Positions 8,155-18,228 of a stretch of DNA of 64,000 bases are shown piece by piece (positions within the stretch are counted from its first letter, which is position 1; each line of letters opens with the position of its first letter). Position numbers and translations under genes: made by a program. The DNA comes from Limisphaerales bacterium (GTDB lineage Bacteria > Verrucomicrobiota > Verrucomicrobiia > Limisphaerales > AAA164-E04): the NCBI GenBank assembly GCA_024761205.1, contig JAMASS010000011.1:1-64000 (forward strand), in the 5' to 3' direction. The notes under the pieces were generated by a model. The model ran no database searches and was not told the origin of the DNA. It saw only the letters and a list, made by a program, of their open reading frames with translations.

Positions 8155-9349
8155 ACGGATTGAGCCCATTCCCTTGCTCAGTGCTCTCAGGGAGAACAAA
8201 GCCCGCCCCATTGTCGTGGATCTTGACCAACAATATCTCCTCCGAAATCTCAGCCGTAACCCAGACATCCGCAGCCCCGCTGTGTTTGCTCGCGCTATTG
8301 ATCGCCTCCTTGACGATCAACACGACGTCATGTCGATACTGATCGACCACCGTTCGATCCGGCCCACCTCCGGATAAGAGCCATGGAGTATCCACTCTAG
8401 TCGCCTCACTCAGCTCCGTTACGGTCTGGCGCCAAATGGAAAAAGGGAAACCAATCGCTACTCATCGGCTTCCCGCTGGAATGACGACAATTGACGCGTG
8501 ATTCTCCGTGGGCACAACCGATTCGCCGTCCACGCAAACATCCAGAACCCTCATCGGTGATATGCGCGCTCGGAGCAGTTCCCCAATCTGAGAAAGGTTC
8601 CACCACCTCGGCAATCCCCACACATCAGGGGAAAAAGCCCCCCAACCGACTGCTTGATACGCTAGAGAAGGCGCCTCAATGATCCATCCAAACGCCATCC
8701 TAATGCCATCGCAATTGATGGCCTGCAGTGTGATCTACAGGCCAATTGCGCGGCTCGAAACCAAGGCGTAGCCCCTGCATGATCTTCCGAAGTATCCGCA
8801 TGAAGTTCGGGAAGCACTCACGACCACTTATCCTCAACCAATACATTGAACTCGGCGTGCCGTCCTCCCCAGAATCGACCGTGTTGATCCACGACACACC
8901 GGCTTCCGGGCGAAAACTCTTGATTCAGTTCGGGCCATTGGCGCGGACGCCACAGAGCCTTAACCTCCTGAATCGTGATCTCGAACAAAAGGCCTTTCTC
9001 CGTGGTCGCCAGAACTTTGTCTTTTGATCCGCCGATAATGGTCCAGACAAAGTCTCCGTCGATGAGTTGAGGCGCATTGATCATTCGAAATTAGAGGCCA
9101 ACATAATTGCCAACCTCTCCCTGCCGATTGGCGAACCAACCCGTTTGGTCGCCAGCTATGTAGAGCGCTTAAGTCACTGCCCGTGAGTTTGGAAGCGCTG
9201 ACATAGCCAAAAACCGTAAAGTGAATCCCCTCAAAACGTATCCAGCCCCGTGGTGTCGCCAACCAAAGATATCCATCACCTGATCGATTGATATCCACCA
9301 CCTGAGAGCTCGGCAGTCCTTCTCCGATACTCCATTGCGCGCATCCCAT
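8144..9349 (-). pseudogene. Propeller-type sensor histidine kinase remnant
   Basis: The upstream end reads GEGLPSSQVVDINRSGDGYL and WLATPRGWIRFEGIHFTVFG, a two-component-regulator propeller blade. The middle has RVLDVCVDGESVV and ASIVVIPAGSR, the beginning of a Y_Y_Y domain. The downstream end (8144-8395) has the ATPase: DVVLIVKEAINSASKHSGAA and LLVKIHDNGAGF. Intact relatives are around 1000 residues; only about 1.2 kb remains, so most of the propeller and the phosphoacceptor helix are deleted. It overlaps the response-regulator remnant at its end, as in intact pairs. Confidence 0.7.
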
Positions 9350-9479
9350 AACCCGGTTACGCCCCGCCTATCCCGTCCAATCCCTTTCCCTGATCATTCA
9401 TGACAAACGGTCCCCAACGATCACCCGTTACCATCAAAACACAGCGGAACCCATAACAATCCACGTTACCTCAACGAAG

Positions 9480-10020
9480 CGAGCATGCCGTTTGGGCGCT
9501 AAGATATTGCGGAACGTTTTCACTCGAAAGAATCCGCCACGCACAACACCCGATACCGCTTTTCGTCATACCAACCCTCACACCACTCCCACACATTACC
9601 CACAAGGTCATGCAAGCCGAGTCGGTCGGCGCGAAAGAACCCACCGGCGACATACACGGAAACAAATCCACCTCCATGTCCGAACCCAAGTTGCCGATCC
9701 CTTCCGGCACCGGCCAGTCACCTTCCCAAACGAATCCACCCTCCGCATCCTCATCCAAATCCCGGAGCAAACCATCCCGCACCTCAAAACCTCCCAACAT
9801 CCGTGTCCATTCACGACCCGTCGGCAAACGATAGAAGTCATTCGATCCAATAAATCCTAATCCACGCTCTCGCTCCGTCAGCCATTGGCAAAATCCCTTC
9901 GCCTAGTGCCAAATGATGGCGATACCGGATGATCATCTGTCTGCTCAAACGAAGAGGGGAGGGAATCAAAAGAATCTCCGACTCTGCCGCAAAAGTTCGA
10001 AAATCACCACCCGGGCTCCT
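9480..10020 (-). pseudogene. FGE/SUMF1-type (formylglycine-generating enzyme-like) remnant
   Basis: Pieces in several frames match the C-type-lectin-like FGE fold: HHLALGEGFCQWLTERERG, then RLPTGREWTRML, then GDWPVPEGIGNLG, then SPVGSFAP followed in other frames by GNVWEWCE-like and end-of-domain text. The order matches the family. Frameshifts disrupt it. Whether the parent was a true sulfatase-modifying enzyme or one of the many FGE-like domain proteins of Verrucomicrobia cannot be told. Confidence 0.6.
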
Positions 10021-10029
10021 CACGCAGCA

Positions 10030-10674
10030 ATCCTCAAATTAACCTGAATGCCCCCAACAAATTTCATCCCCAAGCCGTTGGGCCAGGATGTCAGAATGAA
10101 CTCTTCGGTGATGAGAATGAATAGCTGAGCGGTGGCGCCGGTGGAAAAATCACTGAAAATCCCGCTCGGAGCACGAAACCAAACCGAACCCCATCACGTT
10201 CCTCAAAGGATGTATCTCGCTTGCCGTGCTCCAAAAGACAAGCTCCTTAGGCGGACGATCACGAGGAAAGAACATAGCCCCCATTCCCACCGAAAATCCA
10301 GTTCGGATCAAAACTCCAGAATGCTCGGAATACCCGAAGGGGGGCATCGGCAATGCCGGGGTTATTCCCTTCAAAACCATGTGACGATTGAGACGTGAAG
10401 CAACCTTTCTTCAGGCAATCCGACATCGGAAAATCCAAAGTGGCGAAGAATCGCCACACTCCACGACCTACCGGCACTTCGCTCAGCTCTAGTGAACACG
10501 GTAGCGTCCATTCGTCATCCGGAGTCTTGGCGAAAGATGAAAGTGCGGTAATCTTTTGCCGTTCTCTCCAAGCATGGCCCTTCACATGCCCGGTTCTCCC
10601 CTCCACCCAAACCGTTCAATTCATTTCCGCGTATTTAGTGTATTCCGCAGTGAAGATTCCCAGCCCGAAGGAAC
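10030..10674. other. Eroded sequence, no gene recognised
   Basis: A minus-strand frame at 10259-10606 is open and reads plausibly (VGRGVWRFFATLDFPMSD), but has no family I recognise and no start context. It may be another decayed secreted protein. Nothing else can be supported before the ispG stop. Confidence 0.4.
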
Positions 10675-12480
10675 CTATGCAAAAACCACCGCAGCTTCTT
10701 CAGCCGCCTCTGTGTCGGTCTCCGGATCTCGCCATTTCTCATGCTCACGAATCAGATCCACCAACCGCTCCACGGCTTCGGCTTCCGGAATATTGAACTT
10801 CACCGGTGTCTTCCCGACATACAAATTGATCTTTCCGGGCGCTCCGCCGACATAACCAAAATCCGCATCGGCCATTTCACCTGGCCCGTTCACGATGCAA
10901 CCCATGACCGCAATTTTCACTCCCTTAAGGTGCTCAGTCCGACTCCGAATCTTGGCAGTGACCGTTTGGAGATTGAACAGCGTCCGCCCGCACGACGGAC
11001 ACGCCACATAGTCCGTCTTAAACGATCGACTCCCGACCCCTTGAAGAATGTTGAAGGCAAGGCGCAGCGATTGCCCCGGTCCAGTTTCATTGCGCACCAT
11101 GATGGCATCACCGATCCCATCCGAAAGCAGCGAACCAATCACCACCGCACTCCGCAACAAAGCGATCTGAGGCTTCAACGGCGTCTCCGTAACCATCAAG
11201 GTGTCCTTCAACAAAATCGGATTATTCAAACCCAATCTCTTGAGCTTGGCTGCAAGCAGCCGAAAAGCTGTAATCGCGGGCAAAGGCACATCATCAACAA
11301 CCGTCATGAGTTGGGTGTTACAGTTCACGGAAAACTCCTCCCGTGGATCCACCTCAAGAATATTGAGCTCCTCGTAAACCGCCTCCGGCCGAACATCATC
11401 ACGCAGACGGATCTTGGGGGCGACCATTTCCCAAGTCGGCTGCGTCACGACCACCCGAATCGGTTGCTCTCCCCCGGCGGCCATATTCTCCGACAACTCA
11501 ACTTCGGGTGTGACACGACGACAATACGCAAACGGATCGTAGCTAGCCGGAAGCTCCAAAACCGAAGCGTCCCGATCCGTTAAGGCCGGAATCTCCGCCA
11601 ATAGGTCATTGCACACGGCAATCTCATTCGGCGAATCCTCCGTCAAAGAAACTCGAATCGTATCCCCCAAGCCATCGCAAAGCAACGAGCCAATCCCAAT
11701 CGCACTCTTGATGCGACCATCCTCGCCGTCTCCGGCCTCCGTCACTCCCAAATGAATCGGATAGTTCCAGTCCGCTCCCAGCTCACTGAGCCGTGCCACC
11801 AAGAGACGATAACACTCGATCATCACCTTCGGATTGCTCGACTTCATAGAAAACTTGAAATTGTGATAATCAAGGTTTCGTGCAATGCGAGCAAACTCCA
11901 GCGCGCTTTCGACCATGCCCAACGGCGTATCCCCAAATCGATTCATGATGCGATCACTCAATGAACCATGATTGGTCCCAATCCGCATCGCTCGACCGAG
12001 TTCTTTGCAACGCTCAACCAGCGGTCCAAACTTCGCCTCAATCCGGTTAATCTCACCGGCGTACTCCGCATCAGTATACTCCCGAACGGCAAACTTCTTA
12101 CTGTCCACATAATTACCCGGGTTCACGCGCACCACCTCCACCCACTTGACCGCCTCCATGGCGGCTTCGGGTTTGAAATGGATATCCGCAACAATCGGCA
12201 CTTGGCACCCCCCGGCCCGGAGCCGCTTGACAATATGCTCGAGATTCGCCGCATGCCGCACCGTCTGAGCCGTGATGCGCACAATTTGACAACCCACCCC
12301 GACCAAATCCAAAGTTTGCTGGACACAAGCATCCGTGTCCAAGGTGTCGCAGGTGATCATCGATTGCCGAACGACCGGATAACCTCCGCCGACAATTACC
12401 CCACCGTTCATCGGATCACCGATGACCACTTCACGAGTCCTCCGACGTTGGAAGCGAAAAAAAGAGGAACAATAGCTCAT
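10675..12480 (-). CDS. ispG: 4-hydroxy-3-methylbut-2-en-1-yl diphosphate synthase (long form)
   Basis: 601 residues. IspG reduces MEcPP to HMBPP in the MEP isoprenoid pathway using a [4Fe-4S] cluster. The TIM-barrel domain begins at RTREVVIGDPMNGG and IVRITAQTV. A large insert (about residues 270-470, including EVDPREEFSVNCNTQLMTV) marks the three-domain long form known from Chlamydiae, Bacteroidetes and plants rather than the roughly 370-residue E. coli form. The C-terminal cluster domain has ACPSCGRTLF and GCIVNGPGEMADADFGY, giving the three cysteines and the catalytic Glu. Its ATG lies 4 bp after the rseP stop on the same strand, so the two are co-transcribed. Start and identity are secure. 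Confidence 0.95.
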   Translation of the reverse strand: MSYCSSFFRFQRRRTREVVIGDPMNGGVIVGGGYPVVRQSMITCDTLDTDACVQQTLDLVGVGCQIVRITAQTVRHAANLEHIVKRLRAGGCQVPIVADIHFKPEAAMEAVKWVEVVRVNPGNYVDSKKFAVREYTDAEYAGEINRIEAKFGPLVERCKELGRAMRIGTNHGSLSDRIMNRFGDTPLGMVESALEFARIARNLDYHNFKFSMKSSNPKVMIECYRLLVARLSELGADWNYPIHLGVTEAGDGEDGRIKSAIGIGSLLCDGLGDTIRVSLTEDSPNEIAVCNDLLAEIPALTDRDASVLELPASYDPFAYCRRVTPEVELSENMAAGGEQPIRVVVTQPTWEMVAPKIRLRDDVRPEAVYEELNILEVDPREEFSVNCNTQLMTVVDDVPLPAITAFRLLAAKLKRLGLNNPILLKDTLMVTETPLKPQIALLRSAVVIGSLLSDGIGDAIMVRNETGPGQSLRLAFNILQGVGSRSFKTDYVACPSCGRTLFNLQTVTAKIRSRTEHLKGVKIAVMGCIVNGPGEMADADFGYVGGAPGKINLYVGKTPVKFNIPEAEAVERLVDLIREHEKWRDPETDTEAAEEAAVVFA

Positions 12481-12486
12481 TCGGGA

Positions 12487-13941
12487 TTACCGAGCGGTCG
12501 CTGGTTCGACAGCGGGAACAGTCTTGGCTGAAGGAGCAGCAAAATAAATCTCTGGTACCTTCTCGCGTTTCCAAGGCAAATCCTGCACGTCATAAAAGGT
12601 GAGATAGAGTATGTAGCCGATGACGAGCAGAGCACAACCGGCCTGGACATAATTCAAAATCCAAAACGGAATCGGACGGCGGAACAATCCCTCGATGGTG
12701 GCCATCACGATATGCCCTCCATCCAAAACCGGAATCGGCAACAGGTTTAAAAGAGCCAAATTCACGTTCAACAACACACTGAACCACAAAGCCAAGCGCC
12801 AGCCAAACTCACTTTCAAAAAGCAGATAGTAGATTCGCATGATCCCAACCGGACCGCTCAAGTGCTGCGCACCAATATCCGACTTGGCAGCAAACAATGC
12901 CTTAAAAGTGTTGGCCATCTTCATCACACTGTCATTGATTTGCTCCCATGGGCCGGGATGGGTGATGGTTATGTTGCCTGAAAGATCCCAGAGCACGCCG
13001 ATCATGACCCGTTTCTCCTCTTTATACTCCTCCGGATACACGGGCATCACCGGCCGCAGCGTCACCTGCACCGGTTGATCATTACGCCGAATATCCAAAA
13101 CCAATTCCTCATCCGGGTTTTCCTGAATGTAACGACTCAAACCACGAGGATTGTAAAGTTTGATGGAATTGACCGCCTCGATCACATCGTTGACCTCAAT
13201 CCCAGCGCGCTCAGCCGGGCTATTGGCCTGCACCTCGGCAACAATCGGGGTTTGGACCGGAATCATCTCAATCTGACGCAGACTAGCTCTCTCCCAGAAT
13301 TTGGTCTCTGCACGCGTAGGCGTGGCCACCAGTTCCTTGCTCTCACCGTTTCGATCAACCTTGATCGCAATCGTTTCACCAACACTGCTCACCACCCGCC
13401 AAGTCACCGCATCACCGATTCCCGACCAGCGATCCACCGGACCTCCATCGATCTCAAGAACCCTGTCTCCGGGAAGAATCCCTGCCTGCTCTGCCGGCGA
13501 TCCCGGAACAACATAACCGACCACGGTTGTCGTGTCGGTCTCGCTCACCGGCTGGCCAATTATCCAAACCACGCAGGCAAAAAAGAGCGCCAAGCCAAAA
13601 CTGAACAACGGACCGGCAAAAGCAACGATGATCTTGTCGATCGCTCCGATCTTGGGCAAATCAGCGTAGCTGACCTCACTTTCACCTTCCAGCGCCTCCA
13701 TGGGCGCCATCTGCGGCAAGGCGACAAAACCGCCCGCAGGAATCGATCCCCAAGAGTATTTCACCCCGCCAAAAGTTCGTTCCCACAAAGGCTTCCCAAA
13801 CCAAATACCAAATCGCTCAACGTGGAGACCCCGCCACCTTGCCGCCAAAAAATGCCCCAACTCATGCACAATAATGAGCAAGTTGAAGAGCACCAAAACT
13901 TCCAGAATGATAAAAATGAAGTTTAATCCCTGCATAACCAT
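12487..13941 (-). CDS. rseP: Site-2 metalloprotease RseP
   Basis: 484 residues. A membrane zinc protease of the S2P family that cleaves anti-sigma factors or signal-peptide remnants within the inner membrane. The first membrane segment carries the zinc motif HELGHFLAARW (about residues 26-36). Two PDZ domains follow (PGSPAEQAGILPGD and NSPAERAGIEVNDV). The last metal ligand motif is LLPIPVLDGGH in the C-terminal membrane part. ispG follows immediately downstream, a common order in bacteria where dxr-rseP-ispG or pieces of it cluster; dxr itself is absent here. Transcription diverges from trmL, with about 200 bp between. An alternative start is 6 bp downstream (MQGLNF). Confidence 0.95.
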   Translation of the reverse strand: MVMQGLNFIFIILEVLVLFNLLIIVHELGHFLAARWRGLHVERFGIWFGKPLWERTFGGVKYSWGSIPAGGFVALPQMAPMEALEGESEVSYADLPKIGAIDKIIVAFAGPLFSFGLALFFACVVWIIGQPVSETDTTTVVGYVVPGSPAEQAGILPGDRVLEIDGGPVDRWSGIGDAVTWRVVSSVGETIAIKVDRNGESKELVATPTRAETKFWERASLRQIEMIPVQTPIVAEVQANSPAERAGIEVNDVIEAVNSIKLYNPRGLSRYIQENPDEELVLDIRRNDQPVQVTLRPVMPVYPEEYKEEKRVMIGVLWDLSGNITITHPGPWEQINDSVMKMANTFKALFAAKSDIGAQHLSGPVGIMRIYYLLFESEFGWRLALWFSVLLNVNLALLNLLPIPVLDGGHIVMATIEGLFRRPIPFWILNYVQAGCALLVIGYILYLTFYDVQDLPWKREKVPEIYFAAPSAKTVPAVEPATAR

Positions 13942-14140
13942 AAATCAGGCGCCGTGCGCCCGATGACGCTGATCAATATAGCGGCTGATCCTTACCTGGC
14001 AACCAGGGAAATTCACCCGGCCGCTTCCCCGCCGACCACCCGCACGGCAGCCGCAACCCCTTGACGTTCAAAGAGTCCCGCCAATCTAAGCCCAAACTTT
14101 TTGATCGCCTTCACACCTCACCCACAACAAAGATCCACTA

Positions 14141-14647
14141 ATGCACATCGTCCTGCTCGAACCCGAAATCCCACCCAATACCGGCAACATCGCCCGACTT
14201 TGCGCAGCGACCAAAACGACACTGCATCTGATCGAGCCCCTGGGATTCAAGTTGAATGACAAACGCTTGCAACGCGCCGGAATGGACTACTGGCAGCACG
14301 TCTCATGGCATCAATGGGCCAATTGGTCAGCCTTCCACAACGCACACCCGACCAACGGACGATTCTGGTTGATCGAATCCGCCGGCACCAAACACCACGC
14401 CGAGGCGAACTACCGCCCCTCAGATTATCTCGTATTCGGTCGTGAATCCGCAGGCCTCCCCCAGAAACTGCTGGCCCAATACCCCGACGCCTGGCTGCGC
14501 ATCCCCATGTTCACCCCCGATTCCCGATCACTCAACCTCGCCAACTGCGCCGCCATTGTCCTCTACGAAGCCCTCCGCCAACAAGGTTTCCCCGGCGAAA
14601 CCCGTAACCGCCGCTCATTGCATGATTCGAGACCGCAGGAAATTTGA
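14141..14647 (+). CDS. trmL: tRNA (cytidine/uridine-34-2'-O)-methyltransferase TrmL
   Basis: 168 residues, the family length. A SPOUT-fold enzyme that 2'-O-methylates the wobble base of some tRNA-Leu species using S-adenosylmethionine. The knot motifs are visible: MHIVLLEPEIPPNTGNIARL at the start, YLVFGRESAGLP (about 98-109), and RIPMFTPDSRSLNLANCAAI near the end. The ATG at 14141 starts exactly at the family N-terminus. It is transcribed away from rseP and appears monocistronic; the LRR array lies on the opposite strand downstream. Confidence 0.93.
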   Translation: MHIVLLEPEIPPNTGNIARLCAATKTTLHLIEPLGFKLNDKRLQRAGMDYWQHVSWHQWANWSAFHNAHPTNGRFWLIESAGTKHHAEANYRPSDYLVFGRESAGLPQKLLAQYPDAWLRIPMFTPDSRSLNLANCAAIVLYEALRQQGFPGETRNRRSLHDSRPQEI

Positions 14648-14955
14648 GCCGCGCGGCCACCGCTGCAAGACCTCAGCAAAAGCGCCCAAAAGCCAAGAGC
14701 GTTAATCACATGAAACATCCATTCCGCCACCGGCCTTCCCGGCAAACTTCATCCTCTCAAATCCGTTTCCCAAGGCCGGCGCTGACAGCCATGCTCCGGT
14801 GCCAAAGCACGCCTCGGCGATCCACCGAACCAAAACCTCGGACGCCGACTGCCGCAAACACCTGAAACCGCCCGCGGGCACTCCGGGGCAAAACAACCGG
14901 AGACGCATTGCCTCAAACCCATCCCCGCCCCTCGGCCGGCACTGGCAAGGCCCCC
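14648..14955. other. Gap between trmL and the LRR array
   Basis: GC-rich sequence between two convergent genes. Frames are open on both strands because of composition, but none has a recognisable product. No clear terminator hairpin with a T-run was seen. Confidence 0.4.
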
Positions 14956-16068
14956 TCAATTCCCGCCTGCCGGCACCAGCCGGAAGAACCGCTTCCCGCC
15001 CTCATTGGGCAAACGCACCACGCCTTCCGTGATGGTGGCGTGCGTCGCCCTCGTCCAAGGGCCCTCCACCGAATCCGCCCATTGCAGCATGAACTCAAGC
15101 TCGACCGGCGGCACAGGAACCGGCGGCGGCTCCACAGGCGGCGGCTCTACGGGAGTCGGGTCGTAATAAACCACGTTGTCCTTGAAAAAGCCGGAAAGAT
15201 CGAGCCGGGAAAGATTGAAACCCCGCGGCACTCGCAATACCCCAATGGGATTGCCCTGAAGATACAACATCCTTAAACTCCTCATGTCTTCGGGCAGGGT
15301 CAGGCTCCTCAGTTGGTTGCGCACAAGATTCAACCACTCCAGACTCGCCAAGCCTTCGGGCAACGTCAGGCTCGCCAGTTGATTGTCCCAAAGTTCCAAC
15401 CTCTTCAGACTCGTCAAGCCTTCGGGCAAGGTCAGGCTCCTCAATTGGTTGTTCTGAAGATACAACACCTCCAGACTCGTCAAGCCTTCGGGCAAGGTCA
15501 GGCTCCTCAATTGGTTGTTCTGAAGATACAACACCTCCAGATTCGTCAAGCCTTCGGGTAGGGTCAGGCTCTCCAGTTGGCTGCTCTCAAGATTCAACGT
15601 CTTCAGACTCGCCAAGCCTTCGGGCAGCGTCAGGCTCGTCAGGGGGTTGTACCTAAGATCCAACTCCTCCAGACTCGTCAAGCCTTCGGGCAACGTCAGG
15701 CTCGTCAGTTGGCTTTGCACAAGATTCAACTCCTCCAGACTCGTCATGTCTTCAGGCAGCGTCAGGCTCGTCAGGCGGTTGTGCCAAAGATTCAACCACT
15801 TCAGATTCGTCCAGCCTTTGCTGAAGGTGATGCTGGTCAACCCCTGATCGGACAAATCCAGTTGCGTTGAGTCCTTGGGGTAGTGGAGGGTTTCGGAGCT
15901 TCCGTCTCTTCCCACGATGGTGACGGACACTTCGTCAGCTTGCTGAGCGCGGGCGGTGAGTGAGAGGGCGGCGAGGCAAAGGACTGCCAAGAGCAGTTTT
16001 CCGGGCTTTATGGCGGCAGCTGTCGGGAGAGACAAGTGTTTGGCGAGGGATTTCACGTGATTTTTCAT
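14956..16068 (-). CDS. Secreted leucine-rich-repeat protein 1 (with C-terminal FFRL tail)
   Basis: 370 residues. The N-terminus MKNHVKSLAKHLSLP is followed by a hydrophobic stretch and ALSLTARAQQ, a probable signal peptide cut near residue 42. About nine repeats of 22 residues follow, with consensus LTLPEGLTSLExLxLxxNxL; two neighbouring repeats are identical at the DNA level (66-bp units near 15421-15552). The C-terminus is a proline-rich linker and the tail VELEFMLQWADSVEGPW...KRFFRLVP, a tail shared by many verrucomicrobial secreted proteins. LRRs form protein-binding solenoids; the ligand is unknown. It is the last of five paralogues on this strand and has the conserved C-rich 5' leader. 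Confidence 0.9.
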   Translation of the reverse strand: MKNHVKSLAKHLSLPTAAAIKPGKLLLAVLCLAALSLTARAQQADEVSVTIVGRDGSSETLHYPKDSTQLDLSDQGLTSITFSKGWTNLKWLNLWHNRLTSLTLPEDMTSLEELNLVQSQLTSLTLPEGLTSLEELDLRYNPLTSLTLPEGLASLKTLNLESSQLESLTLPEGLTNLEVLYLQNNQLRSLTLPEGLTSLEVLYLQNNQLRSLTLPEGLTSLKRLELWDNQLASLTLPEGLASLEWLNLVRNQLRSLTLPEDMRSLRMLYLQGNPIGVLRVPRGFNLSRLDLSGFFKDNVVYYDPTPVEPPPVEPPPVPVPPVELEFMLQWADSVEGPWTRATHATITEGVVRLPNEGGKRFFRLVPAGGN

Positions 16069-16125
16069 CGGCGGGAAGGGTGGCTTTTGGGGAGACTTGC
16101 GGCAAGGTTTTTCTCGGGCACCGGC

Positions 16126-16989
16126 TCAATCGGTCGGTGGCGGCGCGGGAGCCGAGTCGTAATAAGTCACAGTCCCGCTATCTTTGAAAAAGCCGGAAAG
16201 ATTGAAATCCCGCGGCGCCCGCAGTTCCTCAAAGGGATTGTCCCAAAGACCCAACCACCACAGACTCGTCATGCCTTCGGGCAGGGTCAGGCTCGTCAGT
16301 TGGTTGCCTGCAAGGTTCAACCACTCCAGACGTGTCCAGTTTTCGGGCAGCGTCAGGCTCGTCAGTTGGTTGTTCTCAAGATACAACCCCAGCAGACGCG
16401 TCATGCTTTCGGGCAGGGTCAGGCTCGTCAGTTGGTTGCCTGCAAGATGCAACCACCACAGGCTCGTCATATCTTCGGGCAGCGTCAGGCCCGTCAGGCG
16501 GTTATCCTCAAGGTTCAACGTCTTCAGACTCGTCATGCCTTCGGGCAGCGTCAGGCTCTCCAGGCGATTGTTCTCAAGATTCAACCGCTCCAGACTCGTC
16601 ATGCCTTCGGGCAGCGTCAGGCTCTCCAGGCGATTGTTCTCAAGATTCAACATCCTCAGACTCACCGAGCCTTCGGGCAGGGTCAGGCTCGTCAGTTGGT
16701 TGCCCTCAAGATTCAACGTCTTCAGATTCGTCCAGCCTTTGCTGAGGGTGAGGCCGGCCAACCCTCGATTGGCCAAATCCAGTCGCGTCGTTTCCTTGGG
16801 GTAGCGGCGGGTCTCGGAGCTTCCGTCTTCCCGCACAAGACTGACGGACACTTCGTCAGTTTGCTGAGCGCAGTTGGTGAGCGAAAGGGCGGCGAGGCAG
16901 AGGACTGCCAAGAGCGGTTTTCCGGGTTTCACAGCGGCAGCCGGCGGGAGGGACAAGCGTCCGGCGAGGGATTTCATGTGATTTTTCAT
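16126..16989 (-). CDS. Secreted leucine-rich-repeat protein 2 (tail-less)
   Basis: 287 residues from the MKNHMKSLAGRLSLP start. The frame extends 90 bp further upstream, but homology to the paralogues starts at this ATG. A signal peptide (ALSLTNCAQQ cut region) precedes about eight 22-residue LRRs with the same SLTLPEGMTSL core. It ends at VTYYDSAPAPPPTD, just where the paralogues with tails continue into the LQWADS domain, so it lacks the C-terminal domain. Whether that is a natural short form or a deletion is unclear; LRR4 stops at the same point. The conserved leader sequence lies directly upstream, at 16990-17036. Confidence 0.88.
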   Translation of the reverse strand: MKNHMKSLAGRLSLPPAAAVKPGKPLLAVLCLAALSLTNCAQQTDEVSVSLVREDGSSETRRYPKETTRLDLANRGLAGLTLSKGWTNLKTLNLEGNQLTSLTLPEGSVSLRMLNLENNRLESLTLPEGMTSLERLNLENNRLESLTLPEGMTSLKTLNLEDNRLTGLTLPEDMTSLWWLHLAGNQLTSLTLPESMTRLLGLYLENNQLTSLTLPENWTRLEWLNLAGNQLTSLTLPEGMTSLWWLGLWDNPFEELRAPRDFNLSGFFKDSGTVTYYDSAPAPPPTD

Positions 16990-17085
16990 CGGGGGGAAAG
17001 GGTGGCTTTTGGGGAGACTTGCGGCAAGGTTTTTCGGACGTGACCAAGCCGCTTCCCGCCCCTCAGCCGGCAGTTGCAAAGCCCT

Positions 17086-18123
17086 CTAATTCGCGCCCGC
17101 CGGTGCGAGCCGGAAGAACCGCTTCCCGCCCTCGTTGGGCAAACGCACCACGCCTTCCGTGACGGTGATATGCGCCGCCCTCGTCCAAGGGCCCTCCACC
17201 GAATCCGCCCATTGCAGCATGAACTCAAGCTCGACCGGCGGCACAGGAACCGGCGGTGACGGCACGCCCGCCGGGTCGTAAAAAGTCACAGTCCCGCCGT
17301 CTTTGAAAAAGCCGAGCAGCTTAAGCTGGGAAAGATTGAAACCCTGTGGCACCCACAATTCCTTAAGGGGATTGTTCTGAAGATTCAACGTCCTCAGGCT
17401 CGTCAAACCTTCGGGCAAGGTCAGGCTCGTCAGTTGGTTATCCGCAAGATGCAACTCCACCAGACTCGTCATGTCGTTGGGCAGCGTCAGGCTCCTCAGG
17501 CGGTTATCCGAAAGATGCAACCTCTCCAGACTCGTCAAGCCTTCGGGCAAGGTTAGGCTCGCCAGCTGGTTATTCCAAAGACGCAACTCCACCAAACTCA
17601 TCATGCCTGCGGGCAGCGTCAGGCTTGTCAGGCGGTTGAGCGAAAGATTCAACGTTTCCAGCTTCGTCAAGCCTGCGGGCAAGGTCAGGTTCGTCAGGCG
17701 GTTGAGCGAAAGATTCAACGTTTCCAGCTTCGTCAAGCCTGCGGGCAAGGTCAGGCTCCTCAGTTGGTTGCCCGAAAGACTCAACTCCACCAGACCCGTC
17801 ATGTCTTCGGGCAGCATCAGGCTCGCCAGTGGGGTGCTCTGAAGATACAACGTCCTCAGACTCGTTAAGCCTCTGCTGAAGGTGATGCTAGTTAAGGCCT
17901 CCTGGGACAAATTCAGTTGCGTTGAGTCCTTGGGGTAGTGGCGGATTTCGGAGCTTCCGTCTTCCCCCACGATGGTGACGGACACTTCGTCAGCTTGTTG
18001 GGCGCGGGCGGTGAGTGAGAGAGCGGCGAGGCAAAGGATTGCCAAGAGCGGTTTTCCGGGTTTCACAGCGGCAGCCGGCGGGATGGACAAGTGTTTGGCG
18101 AGGGATTTCACGTGATTTTTCAT
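17086..18123 (-). CDS. Secreted leucine-rich-repeat protein 3 (with tail)
   Basis: 345 residues. The same build as LRR1: MKNHVKSLAKHLSIP start, signal peptide ending ARAQQ, about eight LRRs of 22 residues, then PPVPVPPVELEFMLQWADSV and GKRFFRLAPAGAN. Two adjacent repeats (about 17640-17760, LTKLETLNLSLNRL) are near-identical in DNA, a sign of recent repeat expansion. Ninety-six bp separate it from LRR2. The repeats vary mainly at the exposed positions of the LxLxxN strand. Confidence 0.9.
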   Translation of the reverse strand: MKNHVKSLAKHLSIPPAAAVKPGKPLLAILCLAALSLTARAQQADEVSVTIVGEDGSSEIRHYPKDSTQLNLSQEALTSITFSRGLTSLRTLYLQSTPLASLMLPEDMTGLVELSLSGNQLRSLTLPAGLTKLETLNLSLNRLTNLTLPAGLTKLETLNLSLNRLTSLTLPAGMMSLVELRLWNNQLASLTLPEGLTSLERLHLSDNRLRSLTLPNDMTSLVELHLADNQLTSLTLPEGLTSLRTLNLQNNPLKELWVPQGFNLSQLKLLGFFKDGGTVTFYDPAGVPSPPVPVPPVELEFMLQWADSVEGPWTRAAHITVTEGVVRLPNEGGKRFFRLAPAGAN

Positions 18124-18228
18124 CGGCGGGGAGGGTGGCTTTTGGGGAGCCTTGCGGCAAGTTTTTTTCAGACGACGGCAAGCCGCCTCCCGCCCCTCGT
18201 TGGCATGAACTCAAGCTCGACCGGCGGC

